Origin: Clostridium lentum
Lineage (GTDB): Bacteria > Bacillota > Clostridia > Clostridiales > Clostridiaceae
Reading direction: 5' to 3'
DNA length: 64,000 nucleotides
NCBI RefSeq assembly: GCF_014287815.1
Contig: NZ_JACOOQ010000006.1
Span: forward strand, 62,001-126,000
The notes beneath the pieces were generated by a model. It worked only from the letters and a program-made list of their open reading frames with translations, ran no database searches and was not told the origin of the DNA. This document shows positions 56,659-64,000 of the stretch, in pieces. Position 1 is the stretch's first letter, and every line of letters starts with the position of its first letter. The position numbers and the translations under genes were made by a program.

Positions 56659-57645
56659 CTACTCTACACTTGTACTTCTTCTAACTACTAAATCCACTGG
56701 TAATATAGTTTGTTCTAAAATTTCTGTGTTAGTATATTTAGCATCAATTAAATGAATAGCTAACTTTGCCATTTCTTTAATTGGCTGCTGTATAGTAGTT
56801 ATTGTTGGTGTTGTTAATTGTGATATTTCAACATCATCAAAACCAACTAATTTAATATCCTTTGGAATTTTAATATTTAATTCATAACAAACCTGAATAA
56901 CTTGTGCTGCTATTAAATCACTGCTAGCAAATATTCCATCAACTCCATCTATTTCACTAAGTGTATTTTTTATATACTCATAATAATTCATTTCATTATA
57001 GGCATTTATATCAAACTTTTTAATAAAATATTCAACATTATTTTTATTACATATATCTATAAATGCCTTTTCTCTATTATCAGCAGGCATTTCTTCATCA
57101 ATTACACCACTAAAATGTACTATTCTTTTACATCCACATTTTATTAAATGCTCTGTTGCAAGGCATCCCCCTTGATAATTATCACATTGTATTCCTAGTT
57201 TTCCTTTTTCAAAATTCTTTTCTAATAATACAATTGGGATATTTCCTGTGTTAATCATATTATATTCAACATTGCCACTACATAAAATTATTCCATCTAC
57301 TCTATTACTTTTACACATGTCTAAATATTTTTTCTCTTTTGTAGCAGTGTCCTTGCTATTACATAGTATTATTTTATAATCTTTTTTCGCTGCTTCATTT
57401 TCTAAATTGCTTATTAACTTAGAAAAATAAGGATGAGATATATGTGGTACTATCACTCCAATTGTATTACTTCTCTGCTTTGTTAATGAACGCGCTATTT
57501 CATTAGGCTGATAACTTAACTGATCCATAGCTTCATGAACTTTACTTTTTGTTTTTTCACTAATATATCCTCTATTATTAATAACCCTTGATACAGTTGT
57601 TGGTGTAACTCCTGCTAGTTTTGCAACATCAACTATTGTAGCCAA
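56659..57645 (-). CDS. LacI-family transcription regulator
   Basis: A 328-residue repressor: helix-turn-helix IVDVAKLAGVTPTTVSRVIN at the N-terminus, hinge YQPNEIARSLTKQ, then a periplasmic-binding-type sugar domain ending FDDVEISQLTTPTITTIQQP. It converges on the scrK-sucrose phosphorylase operon, whose promoter carries a LacI-type operator, so it is the likely sucrose repressor. Its own upstream region shows no copy of that operator. Confidence 0.9.
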   Translation of the reverse strand: MATIVDVAKLAGVTPTTVSRVINNRGYISEKTKSKVHEAMDQLSYQPNEIARSLTKQRSNTIGVIVPHISHPYFSKLISNLENEAAKKDYKIILCNSKDTATKEKKYLDMCKSNRVDGIILCSGNVEYNMINTGNIPIVLLEKNFEKGKLGIQCDNYQGGCLATEHLIKCGCKRIVHFSGVIDEEMPADNREKAFIDICNKNNVEYFIKKFDINAYNEMNYYEYIKNTLSEIDGVDGIFASSDLIAAQVIQVCYELNIKIPKDIKLVGFDDVEISQLTTPTITTIQQPIKEMAKLAIHLIDAKYTNTEILEQTILPVDLVVRRSTSVE

Positions 57646-57979
57646 AATTCATTCCCCTCTCTTTATTGTACGACTATATTTATTTACAAAATTCCTACAC
57701 TCCTAAAATAATAAGTATAAATATTGCTGAAAGTAAATTTGCTACCTTTATCTTTGTAGCAACGTATAAAGTTACTATACTCTATTATGCACATTTACAT
57801 ATAGTTATTGTCAATATTTTCATAATAAAAAAGTACATAACCTATACAAATAATTCACCTACTCACTTTATGTCTTTTTTTCATAAAAAATAGAAATTCA
57901 TTTTTTATTTTGCAATATTTTGATTTATAGTATAATAATGTTATATATTGCTAAAATAAATATTCAAAATGGAGGATTT

Positions 57980-58840
57980 ATGTCAGATATATATTTTTTA
58001 GAAAATACAAATAAAGATTTTATTGATTTATATTTATGTTATTGTGGTATGGAACAATGTGCTCCACTATATTCCTTTGGACCTGCTATAAGACCTAATT
58101 ATTTACTACATTATGTTCTTGATGGTAAAGGGTACTATTATGTAAATAATGAGAAATATGAAGTTAATAAAAATGAAGGTTTCTTAATTTGCCCAAATGT
58201 TGTGACATTTTACCAAGCAGACGAAGAAAATCCTTGGACTTATCTTTGGATCGGTATAGATGGTGAAAAAGTGGAGACATATTTAAAGGCTGCAGGATTA
58301 AATAATGATACTTTAATATTTAAATATAATGATGGAGATTTATTAAAAGAATATATTCTTGAAATGTTAAAACATAACACCTCTTCTAGCAGTGATTCTC
58401 TTAAAATTGAAGGCTTACTTTATATGTTCTTTTCAGAACTTGCTAAACAAAATAAATCTGATCCTATTCATAAGAATGATATAAATAATAATTATATAAA
58501 TAAGGCAATTGAATTTATTCAAAATAATTATCATAATCCAATAAAAGTTTCTGATATAGCTAATTATGTTTGTTTAAATAGGAGCTATCTTTCTACTGTA
58601 TTTCAAAATAATTTAAATATGTCTCCACAAAAATTTTTAATGGAATTTAGAATAACTAAAGCTGCAACACTTCTATATGATACAGATTTACCTATTACAA
58701 ATATTGCTTACTCTTGTGGTTATTCTGATCCACTTGCATTTTCAAAAGCATTTAAAAAAATAAAAGGTGTAAGCCCTAAAGAATATAGATTAAAGAAAAA
58801 AGAAACAACTGAAAAATTCTTACTTAATGAAATTAAATAA
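57980..58840 (+). CDS. AraC-family transcription regulator
   Basis: A 286-residue activator with an N-terminal cupin-like sugar-binding domain (LHYVLDGKGYYYVNNEKYEV) and two C-terminal helix-turn-helix motifs (KVSDIANYVCLNRSYLSTVF; PITNIAYSCGYSDPLAFSKAFKK). The ATG at 57980 follows GGAGG by four bases, so the 20 upstream codons are not used. This type (RafR/MsmR-like) usually activates alpha-galactoside genes, here the GPH symporter and alpha-galactosidase. Confidence 0.9.
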   Translation: MSDIYFLENTNKDFIDLYLCYCGMEQCAPLYSFGPAIRPNYLLHYVLDGKGYYYVNNEKYEVNKNEGFLICPNVVTFYQADEENPWTYLWIGIDGEKVETYLKAAGLNNDTLIFKYNDGDLLKEYILEMLKHNTSSSSDSLKIEGLLYMFFSELAKQNKSDPIHKNDINNNYINKAIEFIQNNYHNPIKVSDIANYVCLNRSYLSTVFQNNLNMSPQKFLMEFRITKAATLLYDTDLPITNIAYSCGYSDPLAFSKAFKKIKGVSPKEYRLKKKETTEKFLLNEIK

Positions 58841-58988
58841 AATACCTACTTCTAACATTTAAACATATTTTCATTATATAAAACTATATAAGATATTGCC
58901 AAAAAAGTTTACTATATAAGTAAATGTAAACGGTGTAAATTAAATAATTTTATATCTAAAATAGTTTTGAAAGGAATGAAATAATGAT

Positions 58989-59276
58989 AACGGAATAATA
59001 CCTTTTTATTTCACATTAAAAGATTCTTGGACTTCCCTTCCTGCTTGGAACAATATAGCTGGAACTTTAGTTAGTACTGATTGTTTTAAAAAAGTTAATA
59101 ATAAAGAAACTACTTTTAATGAAGTCTACTCTGAAACATCTGATAAGATATTACAATTGATAGATTATGGTCATTCAGAATCACCATCAATGGTTTCTAA
59201 AATAACAAATAAATTAATAGCTACCGCTACCGAATGGCAAAATAGAATGCTAGGAAATAATAATTTATACAACTAA
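58989..59276 (+). pseudogene. Broken ABC sugar-binding protein gene
   Basis: About 95 codons without a start read NGIIPFYFTLKDSWTSLPAW and continue to ATATEWQNRMLGNNNLYN and a stop. The IPFxFxxKDxWTxLPAWNN pattern is typical of extracellular solute-binding proteins for oligosaccharides. Both ends are gone. It suggests the locus once had an ABC importer besides the GPH symporter. Confidence 0.5.
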
Positions 59277-59340
59277 TGCATTAGAAGGCTTTAATAGGCA
59301 AGTACGTAAGTATACAAAGAATAGAAAAATATATTATTAG
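59263..59340 (+). pseudogene. IS256-family transposase C-terminal scrap
   Basis: Twenty-five codons read YTTNALEGFNRQVRKYTKNR then KIYY and a stop. TTNAxEGFNRQxRKxTK is the conserved end of IS256-type (Mutator-like) transposases. It follows the broken binding-protein gene, so a transposon event probably destroyed that gene. Confidence 0.65.
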
Positions 59341-59352
59341 TATTTCTAGATA

Positions 59353-59389
59353 ATAAAAAACATTACTGGAAATCATAATTTCCAGTAAT
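59353..59389 (-). terminator. Terminator after the GPH symporter gene
   Basis: Perfect 12-bp stem ATTACTGGAAAT and complement, 4-base loop, six T on the minus strand. Confidence 0.85.
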
Positions 59390-59450
59390 ATTTATCAACT
59401 AAGAAAATTAATTACACATAATTACCTACAGTCTCTAGCTCCTTAAAAAT

Positions 59451-60821
59451 TTATTTATTTGCTAATGTTTCTCCATTCTTTAAGTCTTCTAATATTGCCT
59501 CATATTCTTCTTCATTTAAGTTATATCTTCTTAAAGAAATTATACTTAATATTGCTATTATACCTGGAACAATTGAATACATTAAGTGTATCCCTTTTAA
59601 AGTTTCTACAGTTTGAGCTACATTAGCTTTATACCCTACAAAAGCTAATACATAACCACATAATGCTCCTCCAATTGCACTAGCAAGCTTAGTTTTAAAT
59701 ATATTTGAAGAGAAAATCATTCCTTCTGATCTTTTTCCTGTTTTCCACTCACCATATTCAACACAATCTGCTACCATAGAAGCCAATGAAATATTAGCAG
59801 CTCCTTCAGCTAATCCCATTATTGTATTTATAACTAATAATGTTGGTAAGCTTGAATATGATAATGCAAATATTGACATAAATCCTAAAGCATTAATTCC
59901 AATTCCAAATAAAGCTGTAGCTCTTTTTCCTAACTTTTGAGTTATAAAAGGAGTACATAATCCGCCTGCCATTCCTGAAACCATACTTATACCAGTTACT
60001 ATTGGAATATATACTTCTGCATTAAAATTATATTTTATATAATAAATTGAGAAACCATTTCTTAATGCATATGTTACTTCTAACATTAACATTGATACAA
60101 GTAATATTCTTAAAGGTTTGTTTGTTTTAAATAATTCTTTTAATTGTTTAAAGCCTTGTTTTTCTGGCTTTCTATCTGTGTTTATCTCTTTAACACCCCA
60201 GACAGTAATCCATGTACATATAGCTGCTGTAATTGAATATATAATTGCTACTAATGTCCAACTTCCAAACTTAGCAACTAAAGGTAACGTAAACATAGAA
60301 ACTACTAAACTTCCACCAAAAGCAATAGTTCTAGCTGATGTAACAATTTTTGTTCTACCTTGTGACGATTGAGTTATATTAGCTGATAAAGACCAATAAG
60401 GTGTATCCATTGCTGTAAAGCATATTCCCCATAATATATATGAAATATATATCCATACAATTTTACCATTATAACTTAAATTTGGGGATGAAAAACACAT
60501 TATTGTTGCTATTCCCATAAATATTGGAACAAATAATAAATAAGGTCTACTTTTACCCATTTTAGATTTTGTATTATCTACTATCATTCCCATAATTGGA
60601 TCAGTTATTGCATCTATTATTCTAGCTATTAAGAATAATGTACCTACTGCTACTGCACCTATTCCAAAGCTATCAGTAAGATAAACCGTTAAGTATGTGC
60701 CTATAAATGCACATATAATGTTGTTTCCTAAACTCCCCATTCCAAAAGAAATTAAAGTTTTAATTGGAACTAGATTTTGTGAGTTTTTTTCTCCTTTTTT
60801 TACTAAATTTAATTCGCTCAT
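59451..60821 (-). CDS. GPH-family sugar:cation symporter
   Basis: A 456-residue transporter with about twelve membrane segments. Family signatures are GIGAVAVGTLFLIARIIDAITDPIMG with DNTKSKMGKSRPYLL, and later MVADCVEYGEWKTGKRSEGM. These mark the glycoside-pentoside-hexuronide family (MelB, RafB types). With an alpha-galactosidase gene next to it, it should import melibiose or raffinose-type sugars. It has no IIA-like C-terminal extension. The promoter has a good TATAAT but a poor -35, which suits AraC-type activation. Confidence 0.9.
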   Translation of the reverse strand: MSELNLVKKGEKNSQNLVPIKTLISFGMGSLGNNIICAFIGTYLTVYLTDSFGIGAVAVGTLFLIARIIDAITDPIMGMIVDNTKSKMGKSRPYLLFVPIFMGIATIMCFSSPNLSYNGKIVWIYISYILWGICFTAMDTPYWSLSANITQSSQGRTKIVTSARTIAFGGSLVVSMFTLPLVAKFGSWTLVAIIYSITAAICTWITVWGVKEINTDRKPEKQGFKQLKELFKTNKPLRILLVSMLMLEVTYALRNGFSIYYIKYNFNAEVYIPIVTGISMVSGMAGGLCTPFITQKLGKRATALFGIGINALGFMSIFALSYSSLPTLLVINTIMGLAEGAANISLASMVADCVEYGEWKTGKRSEGMIFSSNIFKTKLASAIGGALCGYVLAFVGYKANVAQTVETLKGIHLMYSIVPGIIAILSIISLRRYNLNEEEYEAILEDLKNGETLANK

Positions 60822-60947
60822 TTTTTCCCACCCTTTTTTCTATTTTACACCTAATATTATAAATATTTATATAAATATTGAAAACGTATTTATGTATCAA
60901 AAACATGGTTAAATGTTAGATATTTAAATTATATCTACAGTTTGTTG

Positions 60948-60979
60948 AAAAACCCCCTGTTTAAAAAACAGAGGGTTTT
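60948..60979. terminator. Bidirectional hairpin
   Basis: AAAACCCCCTGTTT pairs with AAACAGAGGGTTTT (one mismatch) around four A. On the plus strand no gene ends here; on the minus strand it may end read-through from the IS3 element or the alpha-galactosidase gene before the GPH gene. Confidence 0.6.
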
Positions 60980-61131
60980 CCTTTACTAGTTGTGGATAAA
61001 ATTTAAAATTCATAATATCATTAAAACTACTAATATAATATGAAAATAACAAAGATAGTCTTGTTGCTATCTTTTTTCATATTCTGCACTGGTCTTATGT
61101 CAATATTTTGGACACAAAAAGTCAAACTTTT

Positions 61132-61743
61132 TTATGCTGCACTTCTAGCTAATAATTCACATTGATCTGGAGTCATGTAATTAATAGAAGAGTGTAGCCT
61201 TTTTCTGTTATACCAACCTTCAATATATTTAAAAACAGCCATATTAGCTTCTTCGAAGGTACGGTATGTATTTCTGTATATTTCCTCCTTTTTTATTGAT
61301 GAATGGAAGGATTCTATACAAGCATTATCATATGGACAACCTTTTTTACTAAATGATTTTATAATATTAAATTCTTTGCATAGCTTCATATATGTAATAT
61401 CCCCTACCCAATTTTCATTAATAGAAGTAGCAGTAAAATCTCTTTTCAAAACGTTTTCTAAACCTTCTGCTACCTTTTTACTTGAATGAGGTTTGTATTT
61501 TTTTACAGTTATTGCACAAAGGCCAAGTTCAGTCATTCGTCTTTGAACTCGCTTCAATGATACATTGAAGCCTTCTATACCGAGTATATAATGAATTCTA
61601 GGAGCACCATATATGCCTTTATTCTCTTTATATATCCTTTTAATAGCTGATTTTAATTCCTCATTTTCTAGTTCTCTTGCAGATTTAGTTTTATCAAAAG
61701 ATTTATAATATGTGCTTCTAGCTACGCCTAGAACAGTACACAT
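61132..61743 (-). pseudogene. IS3-family OrfB transposase with internal deletion
   Basis: The 203-codon frame has the HTH_21 region (KENKGIYGAPRIHYIL) and the start of the rve domain (ENWVGDITYM, first Asp). It then jumps straight to KLCKEFNIIKSFSKKGCPYD and CIESFHSSIKKEEI (Glu). About 60 residues, including the second catalytic Asp region (HSDxGxQY), are missing in frame. It cannot be catalytically active. Confidence 0.85.
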
Positions 61744-61796
61744 AGTTTTAATATCATGCTTGCTTTTATTTATATTTATAAATTCTATTACTTCAT

Positions 61797-62091
61797 CTAA
61801 TTTCTTGTTGCAAATATGGCCATAGCTTTTTTGGCTAAAGCCCGCCTTTGGTGTAATATTTCATTTTCCTCTTTAATTCTTGCCATTTCTTTTTTTAAAG
61901 CTTTAACTTCCTTTAATGTCATAACTTCATTTTCATCTACTTTAATTTCTTTTACGTCTTTAATCCAACCGTTAATTGTTGATTTTGCAATGCCATATTC
62001 GTAGACGATGCTCTGCTAAGCTCATTCCTGCCTTAAATAATTCTACTATCATATCCTTATATTCTTAATCGTATCTTCTGCCCTTTCCCAT
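61797..62091 (-). pseudogene. IS3-family OrfA, broken
   Basis: From ATG at 62091 the frame reads MGKGRRYD, then a TAA, then EYKDMIVELFKAGMSLAE; a frameshift follows and the helix-turn-helix part continues YEYGIAKSTINGWIKDVKEI and the leucine-zipper tail KEVKALKKEMARIKEENEIL. Confidence 0.75.
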
Positions 62092-62245
62092 AATGGACAC
62101 ATCCTTTCTTAACTAAATATTATTTTACTTAGTTCATCTTAATGTGTCCACTACTTTATACTAACACCAGGGATCTGTATTGGAAAACCTATTTGTTGCA
62201 TAGGTATCACATTCTTTTTGAAGTTTTTCATAACGATATTATATG

Positions 62246-62277
62246 CAAAAAAGGGAATTCAAACTCGAATTCCCCTT
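62246..62277 (-). terminator. Terminator after alpha-galactosidase
   Basis: AAGGGGAATTC pairs with GAATTCCCTT (one bulge), followed by T6 on the minus strand. Confidence 0.8.
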
Positions 62278-62290
62278 TTTTTATCGGCTA

Positions 62291-62312
62291 GTATCGAAAG
62301 TTATTTCGATAC
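62291..62312. promoter_or_regulatory. Second hairpin after alpha-galactosidase
   Basis: GTATCGAAA-GTTA-TTTCGATAC is a perfect 9-bp inverted repeat 13 bp after the stop. Without a T run it may protect the 3' end of the mRNA. Confidence 0.45.
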
Positions 62313-62325
62313 ATCCCCTTTATAT

Positions 62326-64000
62326 CTATATTTTTTCTATTGTCCAAACTCTACTTTGATAATCTCCCAATAATTCTCCTATATATAATCCTACGTACAT
62401 TAATTCATCTCCGCCATATACTTCATTAGTTTCTACAACTTTATATATGGCTTCTTTTTCTAATCCTCTTAACTTTAATCTCTTAGGTAATACATTAACC
62501 TCACCATATGGCTTAACGTAAGTTATAACACCTTTCGATTTATCTTTTGATAAATGCATCCAAGCTGCATCATTTCCGTCAAAAGTATTTTTTAATCTAT
62601 ATAAATCTCCAAATTGACATATTTGTCTTATTTCTTTATAGAATTCTACTTGTTTTTTAACTTCTTCCTTTTCTTCACTGGTCATTTTATTTATATCTAA
62701 TTCATATCCAAAGCTTCCTTCCATTGCTACAGCTGCTCTTGTGCTTAGAGGTGTTATTCTTCCTACTTGATGATTAGGTACTTCTGACACATGACTTCCC
62801 ATTGTTACTGTTGGATATACTAGAGAAGTTCCATATTGAATTTTTAATCTTTCTATAGCATCCGTATCATCGCTTGCCCAAGTTTGTGGCATATAATATA
62901 ACATTCCGCCATCAAATCTTCCACCCCCCCCTGAGCAGCTTTCAAATAATATTTCTGGGAACTCTGATGTTATTGTTTCCATAATTCTATATAAACCAAG
63001 CATATATCTATGAGCTACTTCTTTTTGTCTTTCTCTTGGTAAATTACTTGATCCTATTTCTGTCATGTTTCTGTTCATATCCCACTTAACATAAGATATT
63101 GGTGCTGATTTTAATACATCTTTAAGCATTTTTATTATAGCATCACATACTTCTTCTCTTGATAAATCTAAAATTAATTGCTTTCTAGCTTGATTTCTAG
63201 TTCTTCCTGGAACATGAATACACCAATCTGGATGTTCTTCATATAACTTACTCTTAGGAGATATCATTTCTGGCTCAAACCATAAACCAAATTTTAATCC
63301 CATTTCATTTATATCTTTTGCTAAATCATTTAATGTACCTTGAATTTTTTCTTCATTTACAAACCAGTCACCTAATGAACTATCGTCATTATCTCTTGTT
63401 CCAAACCATCCATCATCTAAGACAAATAATTCAATTCCAAGGTCTGCTGCATCTTTTGCTATGCTCTTAATTTTTTCTCCATTAAAATTGAAATATGTTG
63501 CTTCCCAGTTATTAATTAATATAGGTCTTTCTTTATCTCTATATACCCCTCTACATAGTCTCTTTCTATATAAATCATGGAATATATGACTCATTCCTGT
63601 TAACCCATTTGATGAATATACAAGAACTGCTTCCGGAGCTTGGAATTCTTCATTTGGCTCTAAAAGCCATGAAAAATCAAAAGGATTAATACCTATTTGT
63701 GCTCTTGAATTATTATACATATCAACTTCTACATTAGCTAAAAAATTTCCACTATATATTAAATTTAATCCATATACATCTCCATACTCTTCATTAGCAT
63801 CATGACTTGCTAAAGCTATAAATGGATTTTGAGCATGACTACTAGCCCCTCTTCTACTTTCTATCAATTGATTTCCACTTCTTAATGGAGTTCTTACCAT
63901 ATGTCTTTCTCTAGCCCATGCTCCTGATAATTGAATTAAATCAAATTCATTACTATTAAAATCAACATTAGCACTTAAAACTCTTAAAATCTCAACGTTA
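62326..64000 (-). CDS. Alpha-galactosidase, GH36 (N-terminus outside the window)
   Basis: The minus frame runs open through the right edge, so only about the last 557 codons are here. An ATG at 63900 lies inside the gene (QLSGAWARERHMVRTPLRSG). The catalytic core is plain: FVLDDGWFGTRDNDDSSLGDW, LWFEPEMISP, the nucleophile Asp in YVKWDMNRNMTE, ESCSGGGGRFD and the acid/base Asp in WASDDTDAIERL. GH36 enzymes of about 730 residues split melibiose, raffinose and stachyose in the cytoplasm. Together with the GPH symporter and sucrose phosphorylase this completes a raffinose route. Confidence 0.95.
   Translation of the reverse strand, partial: NVEILRVLSANVDFNSNEFDLIQLSGAWARERHMVRTPLRSGNQLIESRRGASSHAQNPFIALASHDANEEYGDVYGLNLIYSGNFLANVEVDMYNNSRAQIGINPFDFSWLLEPNEEFQAPEAVLVYSSNGLTGMSHIFHDLYRKRLCRGVYRDKERPILINNWEATYFNFNGEKIKSIAKDAADLGIELFVLDDGWFGTRDNDDSSLGDWFVNEEKIQGTLNDLAKDINEMGLKFGLWFEPEMISPKSKLYEEHPDWCIHVPGRTRNQARKQLILDLSREEVCDAIIKMLKDVLKSAPISYVKWDMNRNMTEIGSSNLPRERQKEVAHRYMLGLYRIMETITSEFPEILFESCSGGGGRFDGGMLYYMPQTWASDDTDAIERLKIQYGTSLVYPTVTMGSHVSEVPNHQVGRITPLSTRAAVAMEGSFGYELDINKMTSEEKEEVKKQVEFYKEIRQICQFGDLYRLKNTFDGNDAAWMHLSKDKSKGVITYVKPYGEVNVLPKRLKLRGLEKEAIYKVVETNEVYGGDELMYVGLYIGELLGDYQSRVWTIEKI

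Larger units (their letters stand above)
61090..62169 (-). mobile_element. IS3-family element, internally deleted
   Basis: Ends TGGTCTTATG...GGACAC (61090-61115) and TGGTGTTAGT...GGACAC (62144-62169) are imperfect 26-bp inverted repeats. The element is only 1,080 bp, while members of this group are about 1.4 kb. OrfA has a nonsense codon and a frameshift, and OrfB lacks its middle. No flanking duplication is evident. It separates the GPH gene from the alpha-galactosidase gene. Confidence 0.8.

Noticed and set aside
57666-57893. 75-codon plus-strand frame upstream of the AraC gene
   Set aside because: It lies in the AT-rich promoter region between divergent regulators; composition is not coding-like and there is no ribosome site.

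Overview
The window looks like chromosomal DNA of a low-GC, spore-forming anaerobic Clostridium. Gene content and style (spoIIA-sigF next to spoVAC-AD-AE, GGGtGRT protein, sucrose phosphorylase, very AT-rich codon use) suggest C. perfringens or a close relative. I cannot prove the species from the sequence alone. Most genes sit on the minus strand.

Layout. 0-5 kb: holA (cut by the window edge), a short comEC and a P-type ATPase-like protein that has lost its phosphorylated Asp. 5-9 kb: sporulation block spoIIAA-spoIIAB-sigF and spoVAC-spoVAD-spoVAE. 9-17 kb: LonB-like protease, dinB, DUF4003 gene, glnA with an ANTAR regulator, and a divergent aspartokinase. 17-26.5 kb: one nine-kilobase operon with two free-standing condensation-domain proteins, an AMP-dependent ligase, a stand-alone carrier protein, an Sfp-type PPTase and an FtsX-type ABC exporter. 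It reads as a dispersed, NRPS-like biosynthesis and export cluster.

26.7-38.4 kb is an accessory island bracketed by two ~206-bp direct repeats. It holds a three-gene ABC-3C-type conflict system, the remains of a TnsD/TniQ transposition gene with Tn7-end-like repeats, an ISL3 element with a frameshift at an A8 run, a broken HsdR-like start, a HEPN-domain gene pair, an isochorismatase-like hydrolase, and an intact IS1595-type element that carries a DUF3784 passenger gene and has a perfect 8-bp target duplication.

38.4-54 kb returns to core genes: GGGtGRT protein and Fe-S scaffold, enolase with a Fur-box-like site at its promoter, a ZIP metal transporter, tRNA-Leu(CAA), sbcDC, an MBL-fold hydrolase, a molybdopterin oxidoreductase, small hypothetical genes and a SIR2 deacylase. 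In a 460-bp gap near 52.3 kb, a near-consensus sigma-A promoter, a perfect Fur box and a strong terminator line up on the minus strand with no ORF between them. This is a good candidate for an iron-controlled small RNA.

54-64 kb is a sugar locus: fructokinase, sucrose phosphorylase, LacI and AraC regulators, GPH symporter and alpha-galactosidase (cut by the right edge). It suits raffinose, melibiose and sucrose use. A LacI-type operator overlaps the scr promoter. A broken solute-binding-protein gene, an IS256-type scrap and an IS3 element with an internal deletion show past rearrangement.
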